From the NCBI GenBank assembly GCA_036399175.1, contig DASWNP010000046.1, forward strand, positions 262,127-326,126: a DNA stretch of 64,000 bases, given 5' to 3'. How positions within the stretch are numbered: the first letter of the stretch is position 1; the number at the start of each line of letters is the position of its first letter. The stretch is from DASWNP01 sp036399175 (GTDB lineage: Bacteria > Acidobacteriota > Blastocatellia > Pyrinomonadales > Pyrinomonadaceae). The notes under the pieces are model-generated. The model ran no database searches, was not told the origin of the DNA, and saw only the letters and a program-made list of their open reading frames with translations. This document shows positions 8,564-16,666 of this stretch, one piece after another. A program made the position numbers and the translations under genes.

Positions 8564-9799
8564 TCAGATGAGTCTTCGGCGCAGGAGGTCGAGGGCGGCC
8601 TGGGAGGCGCGCCAGCGTATGAGCTGGCGGTCGCCGGGGAGAAGGAGCTTGCGGTGCTCCGTGTGTGCGTCGTCGGAGAGGGCGATGTAGACGAGGCCGA
8701 CGGGTTTCTCTTCGGAGCCGCCGCCGGGGCCTGCGATGCCTGTGATGGAGAGACCGAAGTCGGTCTCGGCGCGAAGCCTGACGCCTTCGGCCATCGCTTC
8801 GGCGACGGGCGCGCTCACTGCTCCGTGCTCGCCTATCAAATCCGCAGGGACGCCGAGCAGTCGCACCTTCGCTTCGTTCGAGTAGGCGACGACGCCCTCC
8901 ATGAAGTAGGTGGATGAGCCCGGCACTTCCGTCAAACGACCGGAGATGAGCCCGCCCGTGCAGCTTTCGGCGACCGCCAGAGTGAAGCCCGCGACGGCCA
9001 GACGCAGGCCGACGACTTCTTCCATCGTCTCGCCGCGAAAGGCGAAGATGGCGTGGCCGAGTCGCTCTTCTATCTGTCCGGCGAGGCCGTCGAGCAGAAG
9101 CTCGGCGTCCTTCTCGGTCTTGCCCTGCGCCGTGAGGTGAATCTCTATCTCGCTCTTGTTGAAAAGAATCGTGGTCTGCGGATTCTCATACTGCGTATAG
9201 ACCGGCGCGATGCGTTCGTCTACAGCCGACTCGCCCATCCCCGCGACTCTCAAAACTCGACGCACGACGCGCACGCCGCCCGCCTTCGAGGCGAGCTTCG
9301 GCAGCACTAACTTCTCGAACATCGGGCGCATCTCGCGCGGCGGCCCCGGCAGCAGCACGACCGAGCGGCCTTCGTGTTCGAGATACATGCCGGGCGCTGA
9401 GCCGTTCGGATTGTCGAGCACTTCCGCCGCCTCGATAATCATCGCCTGCCGAGAGTTTATCTCAGGCATCGCGCGTCCCCAGCGCGCGAACTTAGCGCGA
9501 ATACCTTCGAGCACCTTTTCGTTGAGCATCAGCCTCCGACCCAGAGAGCGCGCCGCGACCTTGCGCGTGATGTCGTCTTCGGTGGGGCCGAGGCCGCCGG
9601 TCGTGATGATGACGCGCGAGCGCCGGAGGGCGTCGCGGATGGCTTCGTCGAGGCGCGCGTCGTCGTCGCCGACGATGGTTTTCAGCTTGACCTCGATGCC
9701 GATGCTGTTGAGCTTCTCGGTCAGCCAGAGACTATTCGTGTCGGTGCGCTGCGGCGTGAGTAGCTCCGACCCGATGGCGATGATTTCGGCGGTCAGCAT
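8564..9799 (-). CDS. cinA: CinA-family protein (MoCF domain plus NMN amidase domain)
   Basis: 411 residues, full length. The N-terminal half is a molybdopterin-binding (MoCF) domain with AEIIAIGSELLTPQRTDTNS and TTGGLGPTEDDITR. The C-terminal half is the PncC-type nicotinamide-mononucleotide amidohydrolase domain with VAESCTGGLISGRLT and ITGIAGPGGG. In other bacteria CinA proteins recycle NMN and/or act as ADP-ribose pyrophosphatase, so a role in pyridine-nucleotide salvage is likely. Downstream plsY is on the same strand. Confidence 0.93.
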   Translation of the reverse strand: MLTAEIIAIGSELLTPQRTDTNSLWLTEKLNSIGIEVKLKTIVGDDDARLDEAIRDALRRSRVIITTGGLGPTEDDITRKVAARSLGRRLMLNEKVLEGIRAKFARWGRAMPEINSRQAMIIEAAEVLDNPNGSAPGMYLEHEGRSVVLLPGPPREMRPMFEKLVLPKLASKAGGVRVVRRVLRVAGMGESAVDERIAPVYTQYENPQTTILFNKSEIEIHLTAQGKTEKDAELLLDGLAGQIEERLGHAIFAFRGETMEEVVGLRLAVAGFTLAVAESCTGGLISGRLTEVPGSSTYFMEGVVAYSNEAKVRLLGVPADLIGEHGAVSAPVAEAMAEGVRLRAETDFGLSITGIAGPGGGSEEKPVGLVYIALSDDAHTEHRKLLLPGDRQLIRWRASQAALDLLRRRLI

Positions 9800-9904
9800 A
9801 GTTTGGCCTTGAGAGAATCTCAGTCGAAAGCCTTCGGGGCTTCGACCTCAGAGGTTAGAACGCTTGAGCAGGAAAGCTGTTTAAGAAAGTCCGACTAAGA
9901 AAGT

Positions 9905-10807
9905 CTATTTAATCGGGTCGGTATTTGCGCCCGCGCGTCTGATGGGGACGGCGACGCGCGCTTCCGGTTTCGCGTCCAAAAGCTCAGTCGTGCCTTCAGT
10001 GACCGACGCCTGCGCGGACATCGGCGGAAGCGCCGAAGGGTGCGCGCCCGGAAGCGTCTGCGGCGCAGGCGCGGGTGTGGGCGACGGCAGCGCTCGCTCG
10101 CGCGTCTGTTTCGGGTTGAGCGTTCTGTGCAGGCGACGCACGCCGTAGAGCGTCATCAGCCAGGCGAACAGTTGGCCTACAAGGAGCAGCACGAGGCCGA
10201 TGTTTGCGGCCTTCGGCTTGCCGAGCAGCATGAGCGGCAGAAAGATTGCGAGGAAGAGGAGCATGAGCAGGAAGCCGAAGATAATCTCCTGATGAGCGGC
10301 GCGTGCGCCCGCCGTCAGTCGCGCGACTTCCAGCTCGGCGGGCTCGTCCGAGGCGGCGCTCGGCGTTCCGCACAGACGGCAGAAGCGAGCGCCGAGGGCG
10401 TTCTCCGTCGCGCAGGAGACGCAGACGCTCGTCTCCGGGCGCGCGAGCGCGAGGGCGATGATGGCTTCGGCCTCAAGCTCAAGAGTGCGTCGGTCGCCCT
10501 TCGTCATGATGCCGGCGTGTGTGACGATGAAGTCGAAGGTGGCAAGCGTGGCCGTCTCGCTCTTGGGTCGGAGGCTGACGGTGAGGCGTCGGTTGATGTC
10601 GAGAAAGTCGGCGGCCATCGTGCCTTTGCGAGCCGCGCGCTTGGCTAAGATGGGCGGCTGGTCGCTCAGCACGCGATAGTCGAGCCGTTCGAGCGCGTAG
10701 ATTAGTCGCGCGCAGACGCTCTCCGTCGTGCCCGCGATGATACGACTGTAAGAATGCTCGCCCAGGTAGGCGCTGCTGCCTTCCATCGCCGCCATCATGT
10801 CCGACAT
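9905..10807 (-). CDS. Zinc-ribbon membrane protein of unknown function
   Basis: 300 residues. Residues 1-125 form a soluble domain (SYSRIIAGTTESVCARLIYA) that I do not recognise. Then comes a zinc ribbon, CVSCATENALGARFCRLCG (CxxC...CxxC), two adjacent membrane helices (IIFGFLLMLLFLAIFLPLMLL and NIGLVLLLVGQLFAWLMTLYG) and a Pro-rich cytoplasmic tail. The next gene upstream, a Ser/Thr kinase, carries a similar zinc ribbon, so they may form one signalling unit. The exact start is uncertain, since several Met codons lie within the first 8 positions. Confidence 0.7.
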   Translation of the reverse strand: MSDMMAAMEGSSAYLGEHSYSRIIAGTTESVCARLIYALERLDYRVLSDQPPILAKRAARKGTMAADFLDINRRLTVSLRPKSETATLATFDFIVTHAGIMTKGDRRTLELEAEAIIALALARPETSVCVSCATENALGARFCRLCGTPSAASDEPAELEVARLTAGARAAHQEIIFGFLLMLLFLAIFLPLMLLGKPKAANIGLVLLLVGQLFAWLMTLYGVRRLHRTLNPKQTRERALPSPTPAPAPQTLPGAHPSALPPMSAQASVTEGTTELLDAKPEARVAVPIRRAGANTDPIK

Positions 10808-10970
10808 CGAAGCACCTCCGTCCGCGTTCGATTTCTACAGCTCAATTTACGCACAGACGAGCATCCATGTTTCCTCGGCCTGCGCCCACCTGCGACTTAT
10901 GCGACTCGCCGCGCCGTCATATGCACGAGCGCAGAATGACGCTTCTTACACGTTCCATTTCAGGAAGCTT

Positions 10971-12749
10971 CTACGAAGAGCGCGGAAGGGCGAAGACCTG
11001 AATTTCGCGCACCCACATGACGAAGGGACGCCCCGCAGGCCCTTGCTGCGCGGGCTGAAAGATGCGCAGGCGCGACGTTTCGAGCGGCGCGAACTCGAAG
11101 GCCGTGCGCTCGTAATCGTCGCCGGGCTTGAGCGTCGAGACGGTGCGCCACGCGCCGCCCTCTTCCGGCGTTTGCAGCTCGACGCGGCGCGAGGCGACGA
11201 AGCGCGTGCGGTCGAAGCCCCAGTAGACGTAGACGGCGGCGACGCGCTCAGGGCGCTCGAAGCTGAGTTCTATCCAGTGAGGCACGGGCGTTTCGGCTGA
11301 AGCCCAGTTGCCCCGGTTGTAGCGCAGCGAGGCGATGCGCCGCACGTCTATCACGCCGTCCGTGAGCGGCGCGGCATTGTAGCCCTCGAAGCTCGAATCC
11401 ACCTCGACGCGCCTGGGGCGCACCTCGACGAGTGATTCGGGCGGCAACGTCGGCAGCACAGTCTGCCGTGTTTCGTCGCTCGTGTTTGAAGTAGAACGTG
11501 GCTCGGGCGTCCGGGTTTGAGCGGTTTCGCTCTGCGGCTTGCTCGACTGTCGCGCGAAATAGATGAACCCTGCGCCGACGAGCGCCAGTCCCAGCAGAGG
11601 TAGGACGAACCTGAACGAGCGACGCCTGAGAAGCGTCGTGTAATCGCTTCGGGTGAGGCGCGAAGTGGCGGGCGAGGCTTTGAGGTCGAAGCCGCAGACG
11701 ATGCACCGGTCGTCTCCCGGCTCGGCGTCCGTGCCGCAGGCGGCGCAGACTGTCTGGCCGATGGGCTGCGTGTTGTAGGAATCGTGGTCGGCGTGCTCGG
11801 CCGCGCCGGAGATTTCCTCTGCGAGAGTGGCGTCGCTCGTCGAGACGAAGCTCTGCCGGGAGTCGGCGTCGGCAGAGCCCGCGCCCTTCGCGCGCGCGTG
11901 GCGGACGGCGCGCAGAAAATCGTTGGCGCTTGCGAACCTGCGCTCCGGCTTCTTTTCGAGCGCCCGGCAGACGGCGCGCTCAAGCTCGGGCACGACGCGC
12001 GGATTCAGACGCGAAGGCCGCGTGGGCGTGCGCTCGACGTGCGCGCGGAGCATCTCGTTGCGCGAGAGTTTTTCGCCGCCGCCTCCGAAGGGCGTCATGC
12101 CTGTGAGCATCTCGTAGAGGATGACGCCGAGCGAGTAGATGTCTGAGCGTTGGTCAACCGGCGAGTCGGTGGCCTGTTCGGGCGAGACGTAGCGCGGCGA
12201 GCCGAAGGTGCCGGAGATTTCGGTCGTGTCTGCGCCGACCAGCTTGACGATGCCGAAGTCTGTGATTTTGACGTGCCCGTCGGGCGCGACGAGGATATTG
12301 CCGGGCTTGAGGTCGCGGTGAATGATGCCTCGATGCGAAGCGCCCTGCTCGTCTTTGTAGACGAAGCCGTGCGCGTAGGCTACCGCCGAGAGAATCTGCT
12401 CGAAGAGGTCGAGCGCGCGAGAGACGGCGAGCGGGCGCGCTTCCTCGGCGAGCAGTTGCGCGAGCGAGCGGCCTTCGACGTACTCCATGATGATGTGATA
12501 GGTCTGCTCGGAGACGATGTAGTCGTAGATTTTGACGATGCCGGGATGGTCGAGCTGCGACTGGACGTGAGCCTCGCGCTCGAAGCGCGACTTGAGACGG
12601 CGAAGGTCGCCGCCGCCTCGCGCCGCGATCGACTTGATGGCAACCTTGCGCGGCAGGTTGAGGTGCTGCCCCCTGTAGACCACGCCCATCCCGCCGCGCC
12701 CGATTAGCCCCTCGACGAGGTAGTTGCCGATTTTCGTCCCCGGAATCAT
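10971..12749 (-). CDS. Transmembrane Ser/Thr protein kinase with zinc ribbon and discoidin-like sensor
   Basis: About 592 residues from the ATG at 12749 (MIPGTKIGNYLVEGLIGRGG), which matches usual bacterial kinase starts; an upstream ATG adds four residues. Kinase domain about 8-275: GRGGMGVVYRG, catalytic HRDLKPGNILV, DFGIVKLVG and YVSPEQA. Next a zinc ribbon, CAACGTDAEPGDDRCIVCG, one membrane helix (FVLPLLGLALVGAGFIYFA) and an extracytoplasmic C-terminal domain (IELSFERPERVAAVYVYWG) resembling an F5/8 type C (discoidin) beta-sandwich. The layout suggests a receptor kinase sensing a sugar or surface ligand. The ligand is unknown. Confidence 0.88.
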   Translation of the reverse strand: MIPGTKIGNYLVEGLIGRGGMGVVYRGQHLNLPRKVAIKSIAARGGGDLRRLKSRFEREAHVQSQLDHPGIVKIYDYIVSEQTYHIIMEYVEGRSLAQLLAEEARPLAVSRALDLFEQILSAVAYAHGFVYKDEQGASHRGIIHRDLKPGNILVAPDGHVKITDFGIVKLVGADTTEISGTFGSPRYVSPEQATDSPVDQRSDIYSLGVILYEMLTGMTPFGGGGEKLSRNEMLRAHVERTPTRPSRLNPRVVPELERAVCRALEKKPERRFASANDFLRAVRHARAKGAGSADADSRQSFVSTSDATLAEEISGAAEHADHDSYNTQPIGQTVCAACGTDAEPGDDRCIVCGFDLKASPATSRLTRSDYTTLLRRRSFRFVLPLLGLALVGAGFIYFARQSSKPQSETAQTRTPEPRSTSNTSDETRQTVLPTLPPESLVEVRPRRVEVDSSFEGYNAAPLTDGVIDVRRIASLRYNRGNWASAETPVPHWIELSFERPERVAAVYVYWGFDRTRFVASRRVELQTPEEGGAWRTVSTLKPGDDYERTAFEFAPLETSRLRIFQPAQQGPAGRPFVMWVREIQVFALPRSS

Positions 12750-12759
12750 CAGATAAAAC

Positions 12760-12862
12760 AAAAGGGGAAAGGAAAAAGGGGAAAAGGGGAAAGGGATAAA
12801 AGTCGAAGGGGTTTCGTGCCCTGACCGCTCTTTTCCCTTGCCCTTGCCTTTCCCCTTTTCCC
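12760..12862. repeat. Heptamer inverted-array element HP3 (purine type)
   Basis: Left arm 12760-12796 is a run of units like AAAAGGG and GGGGAAA. Right arm 12831-12862 is the pyrimidine complement (TTTTCCC, TTGCCCT, TTTCCCC). It lies between the membrane protein gene (stop at 12872) and the kinase gene (start at 12749). Unit boundaries are less regular than in other elements. Confidence 0.7.
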
Positions 12863-12871
12863 GTCGAATCT

Positions 12872-13645
12872 TTACGCTGTCTTCTTCTCTTCCTCGTACA
12901 CGTCGCGCAGAACTTCGGAGATGGGTGGGGGCATGGTCGGCGGCGCTGAGGCGAACGAGGCGGCGCGCGTGCCCTGTAAGTAATCGACGCCGTTTCGGGT
13001 GTCGTCCGAGAGGGCTTTGGGTCGGCTGCCTCCGCCCGCGACGTTGACGCTCGCGCTATGCGGCGCGGCGTCTTCGCGCAGGTGGCGTCGGCTCTCTTCG
13101 AGCAGCGAGGCGGCGCGCGTGCGGCGCTGGCGGTCGAGGCTGCGAATGGCGGCCATCGTCTGCGGCGCTTCGGCAGGCTCGCGCTCAAGGCGACGGAGCA
13201 CCTGCACGTAGCGGTGTAGCTCTTGCGAATGAGTGAAGCGGTGCGATTCGTCGCCCTGCTCGCTCTCCAACACGTAGGAGAGATGCTCGACCGAGGATTG
13301 ATAATCGCCCGCGCGATGATTGAGCGCGCCGAGGGCGAAATAGACGAGCGGCGGCGGGTCGGTCATCATCATCAGGATGCGCTCGCCCCGGCTGATGACC
13401 TCGGCAATCTCGAAGCCGTACCAGCGCTTCTCTTCGTCGCGCAGGATTTCGTTGGCGGCGATGTAGAAGTCGAAGATGCTGCGGATGTCCTGCTGCTCGG
13501 AGCGCTGCACGGCACGCCACACAAAAAAGACGACTACTGCGAAGAAGATAATCACCGTCAGAGGTATCCCCATCACGTTCAGCATCGCCATGATGACGAT
13601 GATAGCGATGAGACGCTGCAACGCTTCTTTTCCGTTACTGCCCAT
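12872..13645 (-). CDS. Membrane-anchored protein of unknown function
   Basis: About 257 residues from MGSNGKEALQ at 13645; a longer frame would overlap the upstream dehydrogenase gene. Two hydrophobic segments near the N-terminus (LIAIIVIMAMLNVMG and LTVIIFFAVVVFFVW) are followed by a helical region with TPR-like character (VYFALGALNHRAGDYQSSVEH) and a disordered Pro/Ser-rich tail. It probably forms a helical repeat on the cytoplasmic face. No enzyme motif is visible. It lies directly upstream of the receptor kinase on the same strand and could be its partner. Confidence 0.6.
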   Translation of the reverse strand: MGSNGKEALQRLIAIIVIMAMLNVMGIPLTVIIFFAVVVFFVWRAVQRSEQQDIRSIFDFYIAANEILRDEEKRWYGFEIAEVISRGERILMMMTDPPPLVYFALGALNHRAGDYQSSVEHLSYVLESEQGDESHRFTHSQELHRYVQVLRRLEREPAEAPQTMAAIRSLDRQRRTRAASLLEESRRHLREDAAPHSASVNVAGGGSRPKALSDDTRNGVDYLQGTRAASFASAPPTMPPPISEVLRDVYEEEKKTA

Positions 13646-13731
13646 AAAACATCCAGAGAGTCCGCGTGTCTGGTGTGGAAGCGCCGTCGGGGAGCGGCGA
13701 GCCCGACCGTCTCGGGTTAGCCCGGCGTCTA

Positions 13732-14808
13732 TCAATTCGGCTTTACGATTCGTCGTCGGATACTGCTACCGGCTTCGACCGTCGAGAGCGAGCCGCCGAG
13801 GTCGCGCGTCGTTTCGCCCTCGGCGATGCAAGCCTTCACGGCATCTTCCACCGCGCGGCCTGCCGCCGCCTCTCCGAGGTATTCTAGCATCATCGCCGCA
13901 GTGAGAATAGCACCTGCCGGATTGGCCTCGGATTTTCCCGCCAACGGCGGCGCGCTGCCGTGCACCGGCTCGAACAGAGAGACTTTGCCCGGATGAATGT
14001 TGCCCGAAGCCGCGAGGCCGAGCCCGCCCTGGAGAGCCGCGCCGAGGTCTGTCAGGATGTCGCCGAACAGGTTGCTCGTGACGATGCAATCGTACTGCGA
14101 AGGATTGAGCACCATGAACATCGTCATCGCATCGACGTACTGGTGATTGGCTTCGATGTCCGGGTAGCGCGCGGCGACTTCCCGAAAGACTCTCTGCCAG
14201 AGGTCGCCGCCGAAGCGCTGGACGTTCGACTTGTCGGCCATCGTCACGCGCTTCTTTCGTCCCCTATCGCGCGCATACTCGAAGGCGGCAACGATGATTC
14301 TCTCCACCCCGCGCCGCGTGTTCAGTTCCTCCTGCGTGGCTATCTCGTCGATGGTTCCCTTCTTCAGAAAACCGCCCGCGCCGCTGTATGCGCCCTCAGT
14401 GTTCTCTCGAAAGACGACGAAATCAATCTCGTCGGTGCTACGACCTCGCAAGGGCGTGAGCCGCTCGTGCAGGAGGCGCACGGGGCGGAGGTTGATGTAG
14501 AGGTCGAGGCCGCGACGCATGCCGAGCAGGATGTCTTCGGCGTGCTTGTTCGAGGGAACGCGCGGGTCGCCGAAAGCCCCCGCGAGGATGGCGTTGAACT
14601 CACGCGAGAGCATTTCGAGCGCGCCCTCGGGAAGCGTCACGCCTTCGCGCAGATATTTGTCAGCGCCCCAGTCGAAATGCTCGAACTCAAGCTCGACGCC
14701 GTGCGTCGCGCGCAGGTGTTCGAGCACGCCGACGGCCTCCGTTACGACTTCAGTCCCGATGCCGTCGCCGGGTATGACGGCGACTCGTTTAACTTTTCTC
14801 GTCATCAT
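13732..14808 (-). CDS. Isocitrate/isopropylmalate/tartrate dehydrogenase family protein
   Basis: 358 residues. Beta-decarboxylating dehydrogenase fold: VAVIPGDGIGTEVV at the N-terminus, arginine-rich substrate loop, ADKSNVQRF, and the family signature around NLFGDILTDLGAALQGG; then EPVHGSAPPLAGK. The substrate-loop motif RENTEGAYSGAGG resembles tartrate/D-malate or homoisocitrate enzymes more than classical LeuB (which has a GGIYFG motif), so the leuB symbol is not given. It oxidises and decarboxylates a 2-hydroxy acid with NAD. No leucine genes are next to it, which leaves the substrate open. Confidence 0.85.
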   Translation of the reverse strand: MMTRKVKRVAVIPGDGIGTEVVTEAVGVLEHLRATHGVELEFEHFDWGADKYLREGVTLPEGALEMLSREFNAILAGAFGDPRVPSNKHAEDILLGMRRGLDLYINLRPVRLLHERLTPLRGRSTDEIDFVVFRENTEGAYSGAGGFLKKGTIDEIATQEELNTRRGVERIIVAAFEYARDRGRKKRVTMADKSNVQRFGGDLWQRVFREVAARYPDIEANHQYVDAMTMFMVLNPSQYDCIVTSNLFGDILTDLGAALQGGLGLAASGNIHPGKVSLFEPVHGSAPPLAGKSEANPAGAILTAAMMLEYLGEAAAGRAVEDAVKACIAEGETTRDLGGSLSTVEAGSSIRRRIVKPN

Positions 14809-14865
14809 TCAGTAAAGGTCAAGCCCTCCGCTTGCCGGTGTCGATAAAGCCTCAGTCCTGTTGGT

Positions 14866-16014
14866 TCACTTTCGTATCTCGCTCGTCAATCGCTCGTCCT
14901 CCGTATGGATGACGACTTCGGCTTCTCTGACTTGCTTGAAGGTCTGGAAGGCCGCCGACTCGACCGCCGCCACCATCTCGACGTGGAGGCCGCGCGCTCC
15001 CGTCCCGCGACGGATGCTGCGCGCGATGACGTGTTCGATGGCCTCGTCCGTCACCGTGAGGCGCAAGCCTTCGGCCTCGAACTCGTTGACGAACTGCGGA
15101 AGGACGTTTTCGGTCATAATCCTTCGGAGCGTTTCGACGGGCAAGGCTGGAAAAGTGACGATGCGCGCGAAACGCCCGATAAGCTCGGGCAGGAAGCCGA
15201 ACTTCTGGAAGGAAGCGACTTCGTCGATGGTCAGCGTTTCGAGGTCGTCTTCGTTCGAGCCGTGAAAGCCGATGCGCGAGCGTCGCTCTTTGAGCAGCTC
15301 GTCGAAGCCGGAGAACGCGCCGCAGGCGATGAAGGGCACGTCGCGCGTCGAGAACTTCGCGCGATAGCCGAACTCCGAAAAGCCGTAGTCCATCGGAGCC
15401 ATCACGTCCGTTCCTTCGAGCATCGCCAGAAGCTCGCGCTGCACGCCGTAGCCTGACACGTCTTTGGTCGTGCCCTGCCCTGCGAAGCGCGCGTTGCTGG
15501 AAGATGAAGCGAGTTTATCGAACTCGTCGAGGCAGACGACGCCGCAGGAGGCGAGCAGGAGGTCGCCATGAGCGGCGTCGATGAGGCGCGTGATGATGGT
15601 CTTCACGTCGTCGCCGATGTAGCCGCTTTCGGTGAAGCTCGTGATATCGACGATGACGGTCGGCAGATGAAAGACGTTCTGAAAGAGCGTCTCGACGAGG
15701 AAGGTTTTGCCGCAGCCGGTCGGCCCCATGAGCAGGTAGTTCTGCTTCGGCGTGAGAGCGCGCCGCTCCGTGCCCTCGACGTGCAGACGCTTCAGACGCC
15801 GGACGTGCCTGTAGGCCATGAGCGCGAGCGCGCGACGCTGCGCGTCCTGCCCCTTGTAGCCGACGCGCTCAAGCTCCGCGGCAATCTCGGGCGGCGAAGG
15901 CATCGGCAGTTCTTCGACGAACTCGCGCAGAGCCGCCTGCTCGGGGCTCGGCAAATCGTCCTCTTCGCCGAAAGGGTCTTCGTCGCGTTCCCAATCTCTC
16001 GTCGTCGGTTTCAT
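14866..16014 (-). CDS. ClpX-like AAA+ ATPase without the zinc-binding domain
   Basis: 382 residues. Walker A GPTGCGKT, pore/sensor region SFTESGYIGDD, Walker B VVCLDEFDKLA, and the ClpX-type arginine/sensor region FGFLPELIGRFARIV and RGTGARGLH. Genuine ClpX starts with a Cys4 zinc domain that docks adaptors; here the N-terminus is instead a short acidic stretch (DEDPFGEEDD) with no cysteine pairs. It is probably a ClpX paralogue with its own substrates. An IGF-type ClpP-docking loop was not recognised, so partnership with ClpP is uncertain. Confidence 0.82.
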   Translation of the reverse strand: MKPTTRDWERDEDPFGEEDDLPSPEQAALREFVEELPMPSPPEIAAELERVGYKGQDAQRRALALMAYRHVRRLKRLHVEGTERRALTPKQNYLLMGPTGCGKTFLVETLFQNVFHLPTVIVDITSFTESGYIGDDVKTIITRLIDAAHGDLLLASCGVVCLDEFDKLASSSSNARFAGQGTTKDVSGYGVQRELLAMLEGTDVMAPMDYGFSEFGYRAKFSTRDVPFIACGAFSGFDELLKERRSRIGFHGSNEDDLETLTIDEVASFQKFGFLPELIGRFARIVTFPALPVETLRRIMTENVLPQFVNEFEAEGLRLTVTDEAIEHVIARSIRRGTGARGLHVEMVAAVESAAFQTFKQVREAEVVIHTEDERLTSEIRK

Positions 16015-16047
16015 CTTCCTCGAATCTTGCAGCAGTCAGTCCGTCAT

Positions 16048-16488
16048 CTAAAAGGGCACGCAGAGCACGGGCACGCGCGCCCCGCGCAGAACTTTCTCGG
16101 CGGTCGAGCCGAAGAGCACTTCTTCGGGCGGAGTGGAGCGTCCGCGCATGCCCATCACAATCATCGGCAAATCGAGGTCGCGCGCGATTTTCAAAATCTC
16201 GACGAAGGGCACGCCGACGACAATCATCTGCTCGACATCGACGCCGCGCGTCTCCAATCCTTCGAGCATGTTTGCCATGCTCATTTCGGCCTGCTCGCGC
16301 AGGCGCGCTCTTATCTCTTCGGACGTGCCGAGCGCGGAGGCCACCGCATCGTCAACGAAGTCCTGGTTGATGACGTGCAAAAGCGTCAGGTCGCCGTCGG
16401 GCTCGGCGATGCCGATGGCGACGCGCACGGCGTTCAAAGACGTAGGCGAAAAATCGACCGGAACAAGAATATCTGGCGCTTTGAGCAT
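16048..16488 (-). CDS. Universal stress protein, UspA family
   Basis: 146 residues from the ATG at 16488 (MLKAPDILVPVDFSPTS), which aligns the first beta strand with the family; the frame extends to 16530. ATP-binding signature GMRGRSTPPEEVLFGSTAEKVL (G-x2-G-x9-G-S/T pattern) near the C-terminus. Single-domain UspA proteins bind ATP and help survival under stress. It is downstream of the peptidase gene across a repeat element. Confidence 0.88.
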   Translation of the reverse strand: MLKAPDILVPVDFSPTSLNAVRVAIGIAEPDGDLTLLHVINQDFVDDAVASALGTSEEIRARLREQAEMSMANMLEGLETRGVDVEQMIVVGVPFVEILKIARDLDLPMIVMGMRGRSTPPEEVLFGSTAEKVLRGARVPVLCVPF

Positions 16489-16534
16489 GAGATTTTTAAG
16501 ACCCCCTCTCCTGCAAGCCCTCAGAAGCAATTCA

Positions 16535-16666
16535 AACAGGGATGGACAGGACGGAAAAGAAATGATGAATGAGGAATGCTGAATGCGGAATAAAAAGCAG
16601 TTGTCTTTAATTCATCATTCATAATTCATAATTCCTCATTTGTCTTTGTCCTGTCTATCCCTGTTA
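16535..16666. repeat. Compound inverted element HP4 (M28-uspA spacer)
   Basis: Outer arms: AACAGGGATGGACAGGAC at 16535-16552 and its complement, with one mismatch, at 16648-16665. Inner arms are heptamers: AATGATG, AATGAGG, AATGCTG, AATGCGG from 16561, and TAATTCA, TCATTCA, TAATTCA, TAATTCC at 16608-16635. The peptidase TAA stop (16664-16666) overlaps the outer arm. HP5 has the same outer arm. Confidence 0.85.

Noticed and set aside
13732..14808. Firm call as leuB
   Set aside because: The substrate loop differs from classical LeuB and no leu genes are adjacent.
15568..16572. Long plus-strand frame opposite the ClpX-like and UspA genes
   Set aside because: It is antisense to two well-supported genes and has no recognisable domain.
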